A DNA stretch of 62,000 bases from Zygnema cylindricum (GCA_037447655.1 JBBHKE010002999.1:1-62000), one strand, 5' to 3'; positions 31,473 to 42,458 are shown, numbered from the stretch's first letter. The notes: a model not told the origin generated them from the sequence alone. Program-made: numbers and translations.

Positions 31473-32420
31473 ATGGAGGACACAGAATTGCAGGTTATGG
31501 GCCCACCCTCTAGGGTGCCCACCTTTAATGGATCTGGGTTCATCTATTGGGAAGCCATGATGATGGGAGCTTTGTGTGAAAAACGATACTGGGGTATCGT
31601 CAATGGACAAGTGAAACGTCCACCTTCAGGAACTCCACCAGGATTTGGGGGAGTAAGGTTTTCTGCAACAACGGCTGCCTCAGCGGAGGAGGCAGATGAT
31701 GGGGACAGCAGTGTGTCCGAAAAGGAGAAAGGGAAGGAGACACCCCTCACTCCTATTGCCACAGTATCGGGAACGGCGACCGTGAAGACCGTGCAGAACG
31801 ATACTCAAATGTGGGAGGATGTAAACATGGCTGCCAAGAACTTCATTTTGAGGCACCTCACTCAAGATTTGGCCACTCCTCATCTTCACATTTACAAGGC
31901 AGAGGAATTGTGGGAGAGTTTGGTGGAGATTTATAGAGCTGGAACTATTCAGGAGCTCCAGTTGGCTGGCAAAAGCTATTGAGTTACACTTACAAAGGAG
32001 GAAAGATGTTAGATTACTGTAATGATCTTTCTTGTTGTATATGGAAATGGAAAGTGCCGGGTGGACAGGTACAATGAAAATGAAAGTTAACACCCTTATC
32101 ATGAAATTACCAGATGAGTTCGAAAACATAGTGTACCGAGTACAGGGAATGCCTGATAGTTCATGGAAATGGAACACAGTAGTCAGGATGATACTTGTGC
32201 AGGAAAACACAATGGAGATTAGGAGAGGAGGAAAGAGCATTCAAGCTCTAGCAGCAGGAGGGGACCGATGGGGGAAGGACCCGAAGAAACCTTATAGAGG
32301 GGAGAGAGATCATTCTGGGGGACAGAGGCCCCCAAAGGGTCTTTGTCATTATTGCAAAAAGCCGGGACACTTTATTGCAGATTGTGTGAAGCTATCAGAG
32401 CTGAGGCTCCAAGAGAACCG
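31473..32420 (+). pseudogene. El-3 gag with zinc knuckle
   Basis: The frame starts at the ATG inside the LTR: MEDTELQVMGPPSRVPTFNGSGFIYWEAMMMGAL. The segment QVMGPP is encoded by the primer-binding site. Later come TQMWEDVNMAAKNFILRHL and LWESLVEIYRAGTIQ. A frameshift after 31970 moves coding to the frame open from 32032, which has NTLIMKLPDEFENIVYRV and the zinc knuckle LCHYCKKPGHFIADC (~32341-32385). The gene is split but domain order is intact. Confidence 0.85.
31493..31507 (+). promoter_or_regulatory. Primer-binding site of El-3 (half initiator tRNA-Met)
   Basis: GGTTATGGGCCCACC starts directly after the LTR. It is complementary to the anticodon arm of plant initiator tRNA-Met (GGUGGGCCCAUAACC), so the primer would be a tRNA 5' half, as in copia and other hemivirus-type elements. 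It also encodes gag residues VMGP. Confidence 0.8.
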
Positions 32421-33456
32421 TGGAGGGGGTTCTTCCGGAGGGAAGAAAAATGCACTTGTGGTTACAAAAGTGTTAGGAGAAACCGAGGAAGAGTCATCTG
32501 AGGAGGATAGGAAACTTCTTCTTGACGAGAGTCTGGAGGAGAAGGATATTCCTCGAAGGCAGAAGTGTGCCCTTGGAGCAATCGGGGAGGCTCCACAAGA
32601 AGGATGGATCATCGACTTAGGTCCATCCATGCATATGTGTCGTGATAAAGAACTCTTCACTAAGTTAAAAAAGATTTCAACTCTAGAGATAGAGTATGGG
32701 GATATGAGAGTGGTTACTATAGATCTAGTGGGATTAGTAGATCTTAAAGTCTTAGTAGAGGGTAAGACTTCTATACTTACATTCTCAGATGTACTATACA
32801 TTCCTCAGCTGAGTAAAAATCTTGTCTCTACGTCTGTGTTAGATGACAAAGAATTTGATACTTTCACTAGAATGGTAGTCTTTACAGCTAAATATGGGGA
32901 TGAAGTTTACTTCACAGCAGATAAGGGTAGCCAAGGAATGTTTAGGCTTAACTTGAGTAATGAAAAGAAGAATGCTGACTATGTTGGTGTTCCTAAGGTG
33001 ATGATTTGGCATAAGCGGTTGGGGCATGTGCATTTTGATAGGTTAAGGGAAATGAAAAAGCTTGGGGTAGTAGATGGCGTTCAGTTTGAGGATAATGAAA
33101 TGATGGATGATTGTAGTGGTTGTGCTCAAGGTAAGGCTCACAAACTTCCCTTTCCCAAAGCCGCCACATATAGAGGTGAGAAAGTGTTAGATTTGTTCCA
33201 CACAGATATTTGGGGAATTGCAAAAGTACCTTCGGTTGGAGGAAAGAGGTTTATGATGACAATAACTGATGATTGGTCTAGATACTCTAGAGTCTACTTT
33301 CTCAAAAATAAGTCTAAAGCATCAACTTACTTCAAAGAATATAAAGCATGGAGTGAGAAGTTGCATGAAACCCCATTTAAGAGGATAAGGAGTGATAATG
33401 GGGGGGAATATACCTCTAACCAGTTTGAGGAATATCTAAGAGATGGGGGAGTGTAA
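32421..33456 (+). pseudogene. El-3 protease and integrase N-terminal half
   Basis: Same frame as the zinc knuckle. The protease active site reads WIIDLGPSMHM where the relatives have WIIDSGASMHM, so the DSGA triad is altered. The pre-integrase zinc domain follows (WHKRLGHVHFDRL ... CSGCAQGKAHKLPF), then the integrase core with FHTDIWG and RSDNGGEY. The frame stops at TAA 33454-33456, where the relatives have a glutamine (VQHQKN in El-4), so a CAA-to-TAA change is likely. Confidence 0.85.
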
Positions 33457-34412
33457 CACCAGAAAAATGTACCATATAACCCGCAACAAAATGGGGTAGC
33501 TGAGAGGTTGAATAGAACACTAGGAGATAGTGCATGCAGTATGTTGGCAGACAAGAAAATAGGAAAAAGATTTTGGGCAGAGGCAATGAACTGTGCCAAC
33601 TATATTAAGAATAGAGTCCTTACCTCAGCTGTAAATGGAGTGACACCTTATGAGAGATGGGTTGGAAGGAAACCAGATATCCACACCTTAAAGTATTTGG
33701 TAGCCAAGTTTACAGTCTTGACACGGATAGGAAAAACTGGAAACTAGATGCTAAGGGAAAACCTGGATACTTTGTGGGATATGATGAGGATGTTAAGGGA
33801 TATAGAGTATATGACTTGGCAAAGAAAGATATCATTCTGGTCAAACACTTAGTTGTCATGGATGAAGGGAAGTCATTTGACCCCTTCAAATATACAAAGA
33901 AGATTAGGATCAGATTTGAGTCTGAAAGTGAGGAGAACTCGGTCGTTCCCGAAAGGGATATGGGTGACACCGTGATTACAGATTCAGGGGAGATCCAAGA
34001 TACAGGAGACTCACCGGAAACCTCACATACTCCTATGGACTTCGAGGAGATAGAAGAAGCGGGACAAGAACCGGTTTCCATGGACAGGGGAGCCGATGAA
34101 ACAGTGAGAAGAAATCCAAGACTTCCATCCATTCTTGCTTCAGAGTTTGAGGGAGGAAGAAGGAGCAGCAAAAGATTACAGGAAAAACAAGTCGCTCATA
34201 AGGTAACTAAGCTATCTCACCCTGATGAGCCTCAGTCTTACTCGGAGGCAGTGAATAGTCCAGAGAAAGAAAGATGGATTAGAGCTATAAATGATGAGAT
34301 GGCTTCTATCATGGAAGCAAATACCTGGGAATTAGCAGATTGTCCTCCAGACAGAAAACCTATTGGGTGTAAATGGGTATTTAAACTAAAACTGAACCCA
34401 GATAATACCATT
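33457..34412 (+). pseudogene. El-3 integrase end, linker and RT N-terminus
   Basis: Continues NPQQNGVAERLNRTLGDSACSML with the catalytic Glu, then RFWAEAMNCANYIKNRV. A small deletion near 33682 shifts the frame into 33657-34439: GSQVYSLDTDRKNWKLDAKGKPGYFVGYDED, an acidic linker, SHPDEPQSYSEA and the RT start (EMASIMEANTWELAD ... KWVFKLKLNPDNTIE). El-4 interrupts it at 34413. Confidence 0.85.
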
Positions 34413-34417
34413 GAAAG
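34413..34417. repeat. Target-site duplication GAAAG, left copy of El-4
   Basis: GAAAG flanks El-4 on the left and again on the right at 40856-40860. Removing El-4 and one copy rejoins the RT reading NPDNTIERYKA. Confidence 0.95.
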
Positions 34418-34510
34418 TGAAACTCTGAGACCTCCATAAGTCCTCAGAGTGGACAGCTTCCAAGAAGTCTCTAGGATAATCCTGACCCCTTTGTGTTTAA
34501 GCAAAAATAA

Positions 34511-34576
34511 CTGCCACCCTGGCAGACAAAAACTCTGACCAACTTCACCCCTGTGAAGACAAGACTCCCCTGAGTC
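34511..34576 (-). promoter_or_regulatory. Three-hairpin leader module of El-4 3' LTR
   Basis: Plus coordinates: C CTGCC/GGCAG (34511-34525), B CTTCAC/GTGAAG (34543-34558), A GACTC/GAGTC (34563-34576). All stems are perfect and loops are ACCCT or CCCT, that is AGGGT or AGGG on the transcribed strand. Confidence 0.7.
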
Positions 34577-35188
34577 GATAGCAAAAAGAATCTCTGAATT
34601 TGCTCCCCTGAGCAGTAAGTTATGGAGGGTCAAAGTTGACCTTTTGTACAGAAGCTCTCTGGGAGAGGGGGTCCTATCTTCTAATTTTTCTAAGTCCTAT
34701 CTCTCTCACATACTCTATCTACTGATGTACGGAACCAATCAGAATTGAGTTCCGTACGTAAAAGTACAGCTGCCGGTGTACTTTATGTGCGGACATTGTA
34801 CGACATGGCCAAAATGTCGACACATGTCAAATCCGGATTCGGTGCCATAATCTCCGGAGATTCCACAATCCAACGGAATTTCGCCACGCGTCATCCGATG
34901 TGGCGATGGCCACAAACCGCCGAAATCTTCCTCCGCGATCTCGGCGCTAATCCCGGCCGTCCGATTAAATTCGGCTTTAATCGTAGCCGTAATAAATACA
35001 TGCGCTGTATTTGTTTCTTTTACGAAACAAATGCGCGGTACTGATTTGTGTCCGTACCGTAAGTCGTACATTATATATTACTGGATCTATGTATCCCGTA
35101 ATTCATTTCAGTTAAATGGTTTATGGCTTGTAAACGTATCTAAATAATTATCAAACTATATGCTAGGTAACACTACCGCTAGATTAAA

Positions 35189-35260
35189 CGGCTAAGGCTA
35201 CCGGCTATTTCGTGTCTGCCGGCCGGCAGGTACAAGGATCAAATCCTGCCGCCGGCAAAT
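35189..35260 (+). other. Antisense tRNA-like module in El-4 3' LTR
   Basis: A-box-like CGGCTAAGGCTACCGG (35189-35204), B-box-like GGATCAAATCC (35236-35246) and a CCTTTT run, on the strand opposite to El-4. The B-box is degenerate compared with El-2 and El-3. Confidence 0.45.
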
Positions 35261-35337
35261 ACCTTTTAATTAAATAAATAAACCCTAATATAAAATTCCC
35301 GTAAACCTCAGGATAGCCAAGGTAGCCATGGCTCTAG

Positions 35338-35391
35338 CTTCCTCTCCAATTTCTCAGTGACTGCGACAAGTTTGAGAGTTGGAGAGAGAAG
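35338..35391 (-). promoter_or_regulatory. U3 hairpin of El-4 3' LTR
   Basis: CTTCCTCTCCAA pairs with TTGGAGAGAGAAG around the loop that on the minus strand reads AACTTGTCGCAGTCACTGA. Arms differ from El-2, El-3 and the solo LTR but stay complementary. Confidence 0.65.
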
Positions 35392-35466
35392 TTAGAGATA
35401 GACTGCCTCGACTTCTATATTTCTTTTCAGACCTAGAAAATACTAATAAAACCATTAGTTTCTACA

Positions 35467-35479
35467 CTCCCCTTTTTTT
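35467..35479 (-). promoter_or_regulatory. Polypurine tract of El-4
   Basis: The minus strand reads AAAAAAAGGGGAG directly before the 3' LTR. Confidence 0.8.
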
Positions 35480-35489
35480 CTAGTCAATC

Positions 35490-37076
35490 TTTAATTTCAG
35501 ACCACACTTCTCCCTGCAAAAAAATAGCTTAGGGGAAGGCACAGGTTTGGTCATCATATCTGCTACCATCTCACTATCTAGTCTATACTCTAAACTGATT
35601 ATTTTGTTTTCTACTTTCTCTCTAACAAAGCTGAGCTGATGTCCATGTGTTTGGCTTTAAAATGATGTTTAGGATTGGCAGAAATAGCAATTGCTGCCTG
35701 ATTATCATAAAAACTTTTCTGCACACCACTCTTAAGGTGACCAAGCTCATCAATCAAAGACTTGACCCACATCAATTATTTTACAGCCGAGCAAGAGGCC
35801 ATATACTCAGCCTCCATGGTGGATTGAGCAATAACTCTTTGCTGTTTGCTACTCCAACAGCAAGCCCCATCACCCACATATAATACATATCCAGAAGTGC
35901 ATCTCCTCATCGGAGCATCACCATAACTGGCATCACTCCAAGTAGTGATGTCTGTATTCTCCCCACCCAAATGCAACCATATATCCCTAGTTCCTATCAA
36001 ATATCTAAGGACTCTCTTAGCTGCCTCCCAATCCTTCTTAGTGGGAGCATTTAGACTTCTACTCAGCACTCCTACTGCTGCAGCTAAATCCGGCCGGGTA
36101 CAATTCATAAAATAGATTAGATTTCCCACTACTTGCCTGTAAAGAATAGTCTGCATGAACTTCTATTCTTCAGGAAATAATTCCTCGTCTAAGACTATGA
36201 CTCCTTCTTCCTCACTTCCCTTCTTAAACTCCATTGGAGTTGTACAACTATTAGCTTTATCCAATTGAAATTTTTCAAGCATGTTCCCTATTGCTTCCTT
36301 TTGAGTGAGTCTTATAATTTTCCTTTTTCGGTCTCTCTCTACTTGAATTCCCAAAATATATTTTGCTTCTCCCATATCTTTCATTTCAAATCTCCGTTTA
36401 AGATCGGTTTTCAATTAATTAATTTTTTCTATTGATTTACTTAAAACAAGCAAATCATCAACATAAATTGCAATAAATAAAAAACCTTCCTCATCTTCGA
36501 AAATATAGATTGAGTGATCTGAGCTGATTCGAATATATCCCAGACCGGTAAGAAACACATCAAGCTTGTTATTCCATCGTCGAGGCGCCTGTTTCAAACC
36601 ATAAAGAGTTTTAATCAGCCTGCATACCTTACTCTCCTCTCCTTCCTCCACAAATCATTCGGGTTGTCGCATGAAGATCTCCTCTTCCAATTCTCCATGC
36701 AAAAAGGCTTTCTTGATGTCCATCTGATGCACTTCCATGTCTTCCGCTGCTGCTAAACTGAGAAGTATGCGGACGGAGGGAAATCTGACCACCGGGGCAA
36801 AGGTTTCCTTGTAGTCAATTCCTTCCTTTTGTGTAAATCCCTTTGCCACTAATCTGGCCTTGTAGCCCTCGATTCTGTTATCTGGGTTCAGTTTTAGTTT
36901 GAAAACCCACTTACAACCGATTGGTTTTCGGTTAGGTGGACAGTCCACCAGCTCCCAAGTATCGGCTGCCATGATTGAAGCCATCTCCTCATTGATGGTT
37001 GTCTTCCACCGGTTTCTTTCTGGACAAGTCATCGCCTCTCGATAAGTTTGAGGTTCATCTTGATGAGATAGTTTAG
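35490..37076 (-). pseudogene. El-4 reverse transcriptase and RNase H
   Basis: The frame is open in pieces: 37032-36655 (KWVFKLKLNPDNRIEGYKAR, HQMDIKKAFLHG), 36651-36415 (IAIYVDDLLVLSK, catalytic YVDD), 36414-36163, and 36156-35776 (YRQVVGNLIYFMNCTRPD, WSDASYGD, STMEAEYMAS). The pieces are separated by single stop codons (for example TGA where relatives have Gly in PEGFVEE). RNase H continues in broken form to about 35490. Confidence 0.85.
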
Positions 37077-38310
37077 TTACCTTGTTATTAACTTGTTTTT
37101 CTTGCAGTATTTTGCTACTTCTCCTCCCTCCCTCAAAATCTGAGGCCGGAATAGATGGTTCTCGTGGATTCTTTCAACAAACTCGGCTTCTCCCCTATCC
37201 CTTGATTCCGAATCAATTTCCACCACGTCTTCCGCTTCGGGTAGAGTTGTCAATGGAGTTTCCACATCCCAGTCCTTTTCGGTCTGATTTGTATCTGCAA
37301 GAATGTCATCTTCTCTAAAAACTGGATAGTTAGGGAGCTCAAAGTCATCGGAATTTTCTGACTCAAATCTGATATTTACTGACTTTGTATATTTGAAGGG
37401 ATCCTCAGACTTTACTTCATCCATAACTACTAGATGCTTTACTAAGATTATATCTTCTCTTTTTAGATCATAAACTCTATATCATTTAACATCCTCATCA
37501 TATCCTAATAAGTATCCCAGTTTTCCTTTAGGATCTAGCTTCCAATTAGACCGATCTGTATCTAGACTAAATACTTGACTGCCGAAAACCTTTAAGTGAG
37601 ATATGTCTGGTTTCCGGCCTGTCCATCTCTCATAAGGTGTTTGATCTTTTATGGCTGAAGTAAGAACTCTATTTTTGAGGTAATTAGCACAGTTCATTGC
37701 TTCTGCACAAAACCTTTTTCCTATCTTCTTATCTGACAACATACTTCTAGCACTATCACTTAGTGTTTTATTTAACCTTTCAGCTACCCCATTCTGTTTC
37801 GGGTTTTCTGGAACTGTCTATTGGTGTTGGACCCCATCTTCCTTCAAAAAATCCTCAAACTGGTTAGAAGTATACTCTCCACCATTGTCACTCCTTACTC
37901 TCTTGATTGGAGTTTCATGGAGTTTTTCGCTCCATGCTTTATATTGTCTAAAACAGTCCTCAGCCTGTGACTTGTTTTTCAAAAAATATACTCGGGAATA
38001 CCGAGACCAATCATCAGTTATAGTCATCATAAATCTCTTCCCCCCCGGTGAGGGCACTCTAGCCGGTCCCCAAATATCTGTGTGTACTAGATCTAGAAGT
38101 TTTTCTCCCTTGTAGGTGGCTGTTTTTGGAAAGGGTAATCTGTGTGCTTTACCTTAAGCACACCCACTACAATCACTTATATCATACTCTCACTGAACTG
38201 AATCCCTTCCACCACTCCCATCTTTTTCATCTCTCTTAACTTATCTAGATTCACATGCCCAAGCCTCTTATGCCACATCATAATATCATGAACACCAGCA
38301 TAATAAAGTT
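37077..38310 (-). pseudogene. El-4 integrase
   Basis: Pieces 38057-37818 (MPSPGGKRFMMTITDDWSRY, RSDNGGEYTSNQFEDFLKEDGVQHQ), 37742-37482 (DKKIGKRFCAEAMNCANYLKNRV, YERWTGRKPD) and 37424-37077 (acidic linker). The zinc-binding half around 38130-38290 is present but interrupted. Catalytic Asp and Glu motifs are visible. Inactive because of stops. Confidence 0.8.
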
Positions 38311-39080
38311 ATTTCGTTTCATCACTTAAGATGAGCCTAAACATCCCATGGATACCTTTCTCAACAATGAAATAGACATCCTCCTCAAAACTAGCAGTAA
38401 AGACTCCTTCCCTAGTGCTAGTGCAAAAACCCTTATCATCTAATACGGATGTAGAGATAAGGTTTTTGTTCAGCTCCGGAATAAACAATACATCGAAGAA
38501 TGTTAATATGGATGTCTTTCCTTCTACTAACACTTTCAGATCTATCGATCCTACAAGAGTAGTGGTGACTATCCTCCCATCCCCGTACTCTATCTCTACG
38601 GTAGGAATCTTTCTTATCTTAGTGAACAGGTGCCTATCCTTACACATGTGCATGGAGGCACCTGAATCTATAATCCAGCCTGCTTCACCTTTCAATCCAG
38701 TGTAAGCACATTTCTGCCTTCGTGGAATTTCAACCTCATTTTTTTCCTCCAACTCCTCATCCAAAAAGAGTTGATCGTCTTCTTCCTCTGATTCTGCCTT
38801 AAGTACCTGTGTGACAAGGGCCTTTTTCTTTCCTCTCGGGGTACCACCGGTCTGCCCCTCTTTTAACCAAAGCTCGGTTAGCTTACTGCACTCAGCCATA
38901 TAGTGCCCGGTTTCTTACAAAAATGACATAAACCTTTGGGAGCCCTTGGTTCGAACTCATCAGCCTGTTTTTTTCTGCTCCCTACCCCCATAGTTTTCGA
39001 CTGGTTTCCGGGAATCTTTGTTCCTCTAATAGGTCGTTGTTGCCAAGGCTTGGCCACTCTTTCCTCCCCTTCGGATCTCA
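38311..39080 (-). pseudogene. El-4 protease and zinc knuckle
   Basis: Frame 38899-38309 has an intact-looking protease: WIIDSGASMHMCKDRHLFTK, VEIEYGDGRIVTTTLVGSIDLKVLVEG, LFIPELNKNLISTSVLDDKGF. The knuckle GLCHFCKKPG (frame 39081-38878) shifts to GHYMAEC in the next frame, so the CCHC is split by a frameshift. Confidence 0.8.
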
Positions 39081-39826
39081 ATCGTATTCTCTCGAACGAG
39101 AATCATCCCTACCACTGAGTTCCATATCCACCTTGAGTCCGACAAGTCCTATACACGGTTGACTATGTTCTCGAACACATTAGGTAACTTCATAAGTAAA
39201 CAATTAACCTTTTCATAATCACTAAAAACTTTTCCCTAACTCTCTAACTCCATGAAGAGTGTAGCAAGTTCATTGCAAAAATCCAACATATTTCCCCCTT
39301 TGTATACATACTCTTTAACTTTCTGATCAGCCAAATGTTGTTGCTGAATCGTACCACTTCGGTACATCTCTATGAGAGCCATCCAAAGATCGGATGCCCT
39401 TTCTACCTGCAAATGGGGACATGCAAGGCCTTGAGTGAGATGGCGTAGGATGAAGTGCTTTGCCGCCATATTGTTGAAGTCCCAGGTTTCAGTATCATTG
39501 TACTCGTTCCTCGGAATAGGTGACATGAATGCTGAACCAGTTGCTATTGGTGTGGTCGCTTCCTTCTCCTTTCCTTTGTCCACCACCTCTCCTTCATTTG
39601 TTTCCTCCGTTGAAGGTGAATCCTCTTTCCTGGTGAATCTGCTTTCTTTAAACCCTGGAGGAATTCCAAGACTTGATGGACGCCCGAATCGTCCACTCAC
39701 TATCCCCCAAAACCTTTTTTCGCATAGAGCTCCTATCATCATACTTTCCCAGTATATGAAGCCAGTTCCATTAAAGATTGGTACCCTAGAGGGTGGGCCC
39801 ATAACCTGAAACTCTGAGACCTCCAT
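39081..39826 (-). pseudogene. El-4 gag
   Basis: Frame 39826-39236 (196 residues): MEVSEFQVMGPPSRVPIFNGTGFIYWESMMIGAL ... FNNMAAKHFILRHLTQGL ... CNELATLFMELES, then TAG. The first codons lie in the 5' LTR and the next in the primer-binding site. Downstream coding continues with further TAG and TGA stops (...FENIVNRV, MILVRENTIEIRRG). Confidence 0.85.
39794..39806 (-). promoter_or_regulatory. Primer-binding site of El-4
   Basis: The minus strand reads GGTTATGGGCCCA directly after the 5' LTR, complementary to the initiator tRNA-Met anticodon arm; the next two bases CC also fit the plant form. Confidence 0.8.
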
Positions 39827-40855
39827 AAGTCCTCAGAGTGGACAGCTTCCAAGAAGTCTCTAGGATAATCCTGACCCCTTTGTGTTTAAGCAAAAATAAC
39901 TGCCACCCTGGCAGACAAAAACTCTGACCAACTTCACCCCTGTGAAGACAAGACTCCCCTGAGTCGATAGCAAAAAGAATCTCTGAATTTGCTCCCCTGA
40001 GCAGTAAGTTATGGAGGGTCAAAGTTGACCTTTTGTACAGAAGCTCTCTGGGAGAGGGGGTCCTATCTTCTAATTTTTCTAAGTCCTATCTCTCTCACAG
40101 ACTCTATCTACTGATGTACGGAACCAATCAGAATTGAGTTCCGTACGTAAAAGTACAGCTGCCGGTGTACTTTATGTACGGACATTGTACGACATGGCCA
40201 AAATGTCGACACATGTCAAATCCGGATTCGGTGCCATAATCTCCGGAGATTCCACAATCCAACGGAATTTCGCCACGCGTCATCCGATGTGGCGATGGCC
40301 ACAAACCGCCGAAATCTTCCTCCGCGATCTCGGCGCTAATCCCGGCCGTCCGATTAAATTCGGCTTTAATCGTAGCCGTAATAAATACATGCGCGGTATT
40401 TGTTTCTTTTACGAAACAAATGCGCGGTACTGATTTGTGTCCGTACCGTAAGTCGTACATTATATATTACTGGATCTATGTATCCCGTAATTCATTTCAG
40501 TTAAATGGTTTATCGCTTGTATACGTATGTAAATAATTATCAAACTATATGCTAGGTAACACTACCGCTAGATTAAACGGCTAAGGCTACCGGCTATTTC
40601 GTGTCTGCCGGCCGGCAGGTACAAGGATCAAATCCTGCCGCCGGCAAATACCTTTTAATTAAATAAATAAACCCTAATATAAAATTCCCGTAAACCTCAG
40701 GATAGCCAAGGTAGCCATGGCTCTAGCTTCCTCTCCAATTTCTCAGTGACTGCGACAAGTTTGAGAGTTGGAGAGAGAAGTTAGAGATAGACTGCCTCGA
40801 CTTCTATATTTCTTTTCAGACCTAGAAAATACTAATAAAACCATTAGTTTCTACA
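39807..40855 (-). repeat. El-4 5' LTR (1049 bp)
   Basis: Near-identical to 34418-35466. Carries the hairpin module at 39900-39965 and the U3 hairpin at 40727-40780. GAAAG (40856-40860) follows as the right target duplication. Confidence 0.95.
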
Positions 40856-40860
40856 GAAAG

Positions 40861-41998
40861 ATATAAGGCTCATTGGTAGCGAAGGGGTTCACCCAAAAGG
40901 AGGGGATTGACTATGAGGAGACTTTTGCTCTAGTTGTTCGGTTCCCATCAGTAAGGATTCTCCTCACCCTGGCAGCAGCGGAAGACATGGAAATACACCA
41001 GATGGACATTAAGACTGTGTTTCTTAATGGTAAATTAGAGGAAGAAATTTTCATGAGACAACCCGAGGGGTTCGTGGAAGAAGGAGAAGAGAGCAAAGTC
41101 TGAAGGCTCATAAAGTCCTTATATGGACTAAAGCAGGCTCCCCGACAGTGGAATAAGAAACTAGATGAGTTTCTTACCAGTCAGGGATATATCCGTATCA
41201 GCTCTGACCATTCTATCTATATGTTTGAAGATGAGAATGGTGTCATTTTTATTGCAATTTATGTGGATGATCTGCTTGTGTTGAGTAAATCATTGGAAAA
41301 GATCAATAAGTTAAAAACAGATCTCAGAAGCAGATTGATATGAAGGATTTAGGGGAGGCAAAATATATTTTGGGGATTCAAATGGAGAGAGATAGGGGGA
41401 AGAAGATTAATCTGACTTACTCAGAAAGAAGCAATAGGTAATATGCTTGAGAAATTCCAGATGGAAAATGCTAACAGTTGTACCACTCCCATTGACTTGA
41501 AAAAAGTAAGTGATGGGAGTGTAGAAGGAGGAGTGATGATTTTAGATGATCAAATAAGTACAGAAGAGAGAGAGTTTATAAACCTATTCCTTATAGACAG
41601 GTCGTAGGAAGTTTAATCTATTTTATAAATTGTACCCGGCCGGACATAGCGGCAGCAGTTGGAGTACTCAGTAGGAGTCTTAATGATCCTAGGAAGAGGG
41701 ATTGGGAGGCAGCCAAGAGAGTCATGAGATATCTGGTAGGAACCAGAGAGTTATGGTTGCATTTGGGAGGGGAGCACACTGACATCACTACTTGGAGTGA
41801 TGCCAGTTATGGGGACGCACCTATGAGAAGATGCACTTCTGGTTATGTGTTGTATGTTGGGGAAGGGGCTTGCTGTTGGAGCAGTAAGCAACAAAAGGTG
41901 GTTGCTCAGTCTACTATGGAGGCTGAGTACATGGCCTCTTGTTCTGCTGTGAAAGAGTTGATGTGGGTCAAGTCCTTGCTGCAAGAACTTGGGTATAT
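40861..41998 (+). pseudogene. El-3 RT and RNase H, second part
   Basis: El-3 resumes after El-4: VAKGFTQKEGIDYEETFALVVRFPSV, HQMDIKTVFLNGKLEEE, a TGA at 41101-41103, LYGLKQAPRQWNKKLDEF, IAIYVDDLLVLSKSLEK, small frameshifts near 41335, 41415 and 41580, then MRYLVGTRELWLHLGGEHTDITTWSDASYGD and STMEAEYMASCSAVKELMWVKSLLQELGYI. It stops at the El-5 inverted LTR; the last RNase H segment and the 3' LTR are missing. Confidence 0.85.
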
Positions 41999-42458
41999 TG
42001 AAATTCTGTGGTCTCCATTGACCCACAGAATGAGCAGCCTATGTAAAGCCTCTAGGATAATATTTGCCCCTTCTACTTTCCCGCTGAATAAGCGCCACCC
42101 AGGCACACAAATATTCTGACCACTCTCACCCTTGTGAGGACAAGACTCCCCTGAGTCAAAGGCAAAAAGAATCACTGAATTTGCTCACCCGAGCAGTAAG
42201 TTATGGCTGGTCAAAGATGACCTTTATAGTTACAAGCTCTCTTAGAGAGAGAGGTACCTAAATATTACTAAGACTCGGTCTGCCTACTCACGACTACCTA
42301 CTATTAAACCCTAGTCCAATAGGAACACTATAAAGTACAAGAAGGTACAATGGGCGATGTACTTATTGTACAACTATTGTACGACAAGGTCTACAAGGTG
42401 ACACCTGTCATATCGGAAGCCATGGTTCCTCCTCCCATCTTCTCCGGTATCAAATAAT
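41999..42458 (-). repeat. Inverted partial El-5 LTR (left arm of palindrome)
   Basis: 460 bp that are the reverse complement of 42489-42947 with only a few differences. It begins TGAAATTCTGTGG, the complement of the LTR end. It includes the hairpin module in reverse (about 42093-42157). Confidence 0.9.

Larger units (their letters stand above)
30489..31492 (+). repeat. El-3 5' LTR (1004 bp)
   Basis: It starts TGTTGAAATAAG and ends ATGGAGGACACAGAATTGCA, right before the primer-binding site. It contains the U3 hairpin (30568-30634), an antisense tRNA-like module (30705-30762), a TATAAATT box (31272-31279) and the three-hairpin module (31343-31405). The El-3 3' LTR is missing. Confidence 0.85.
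34418..35466 (-). repeat. El-4 3' LTR (1049 bp)
   Basis: Minus strand TGTAGAAACTAATGG ... GGTCTCAGAGTTTCA. Differs from 39807-40855 at about six sites. Contains the three-hairpin module (34511-34576), the antisense tRNA-like module (35189-35246) and the U3 hairpin (35338-35391). Confidence 0.95.
34418..40855 (-). mobile_element. El-4, complete nested copia element
   Basis: A 6.4 kb element on the minus strand inserted into the RT gene of El-3. It has two 1049-bp LTRs, a half-tRNA primer-binding site, gag, protease, integrase, RT, RNase H and a polypurine tract in canonical order. Ends are TG/CA with a 5-bp duplication. By eye its two LTRs differ at about six positions and have no indels, so insertion is recent, yet the coding body has many stops and shifts. 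Confidence 0.95.

Noticed and set aside
34739-35071. 110-codon ORF repeated at 40128-40460
   Set aside because: Both lie at equivalent positions inside the El-4 LTRs, so the conservation is that of the LTR pair. No domain recognised.
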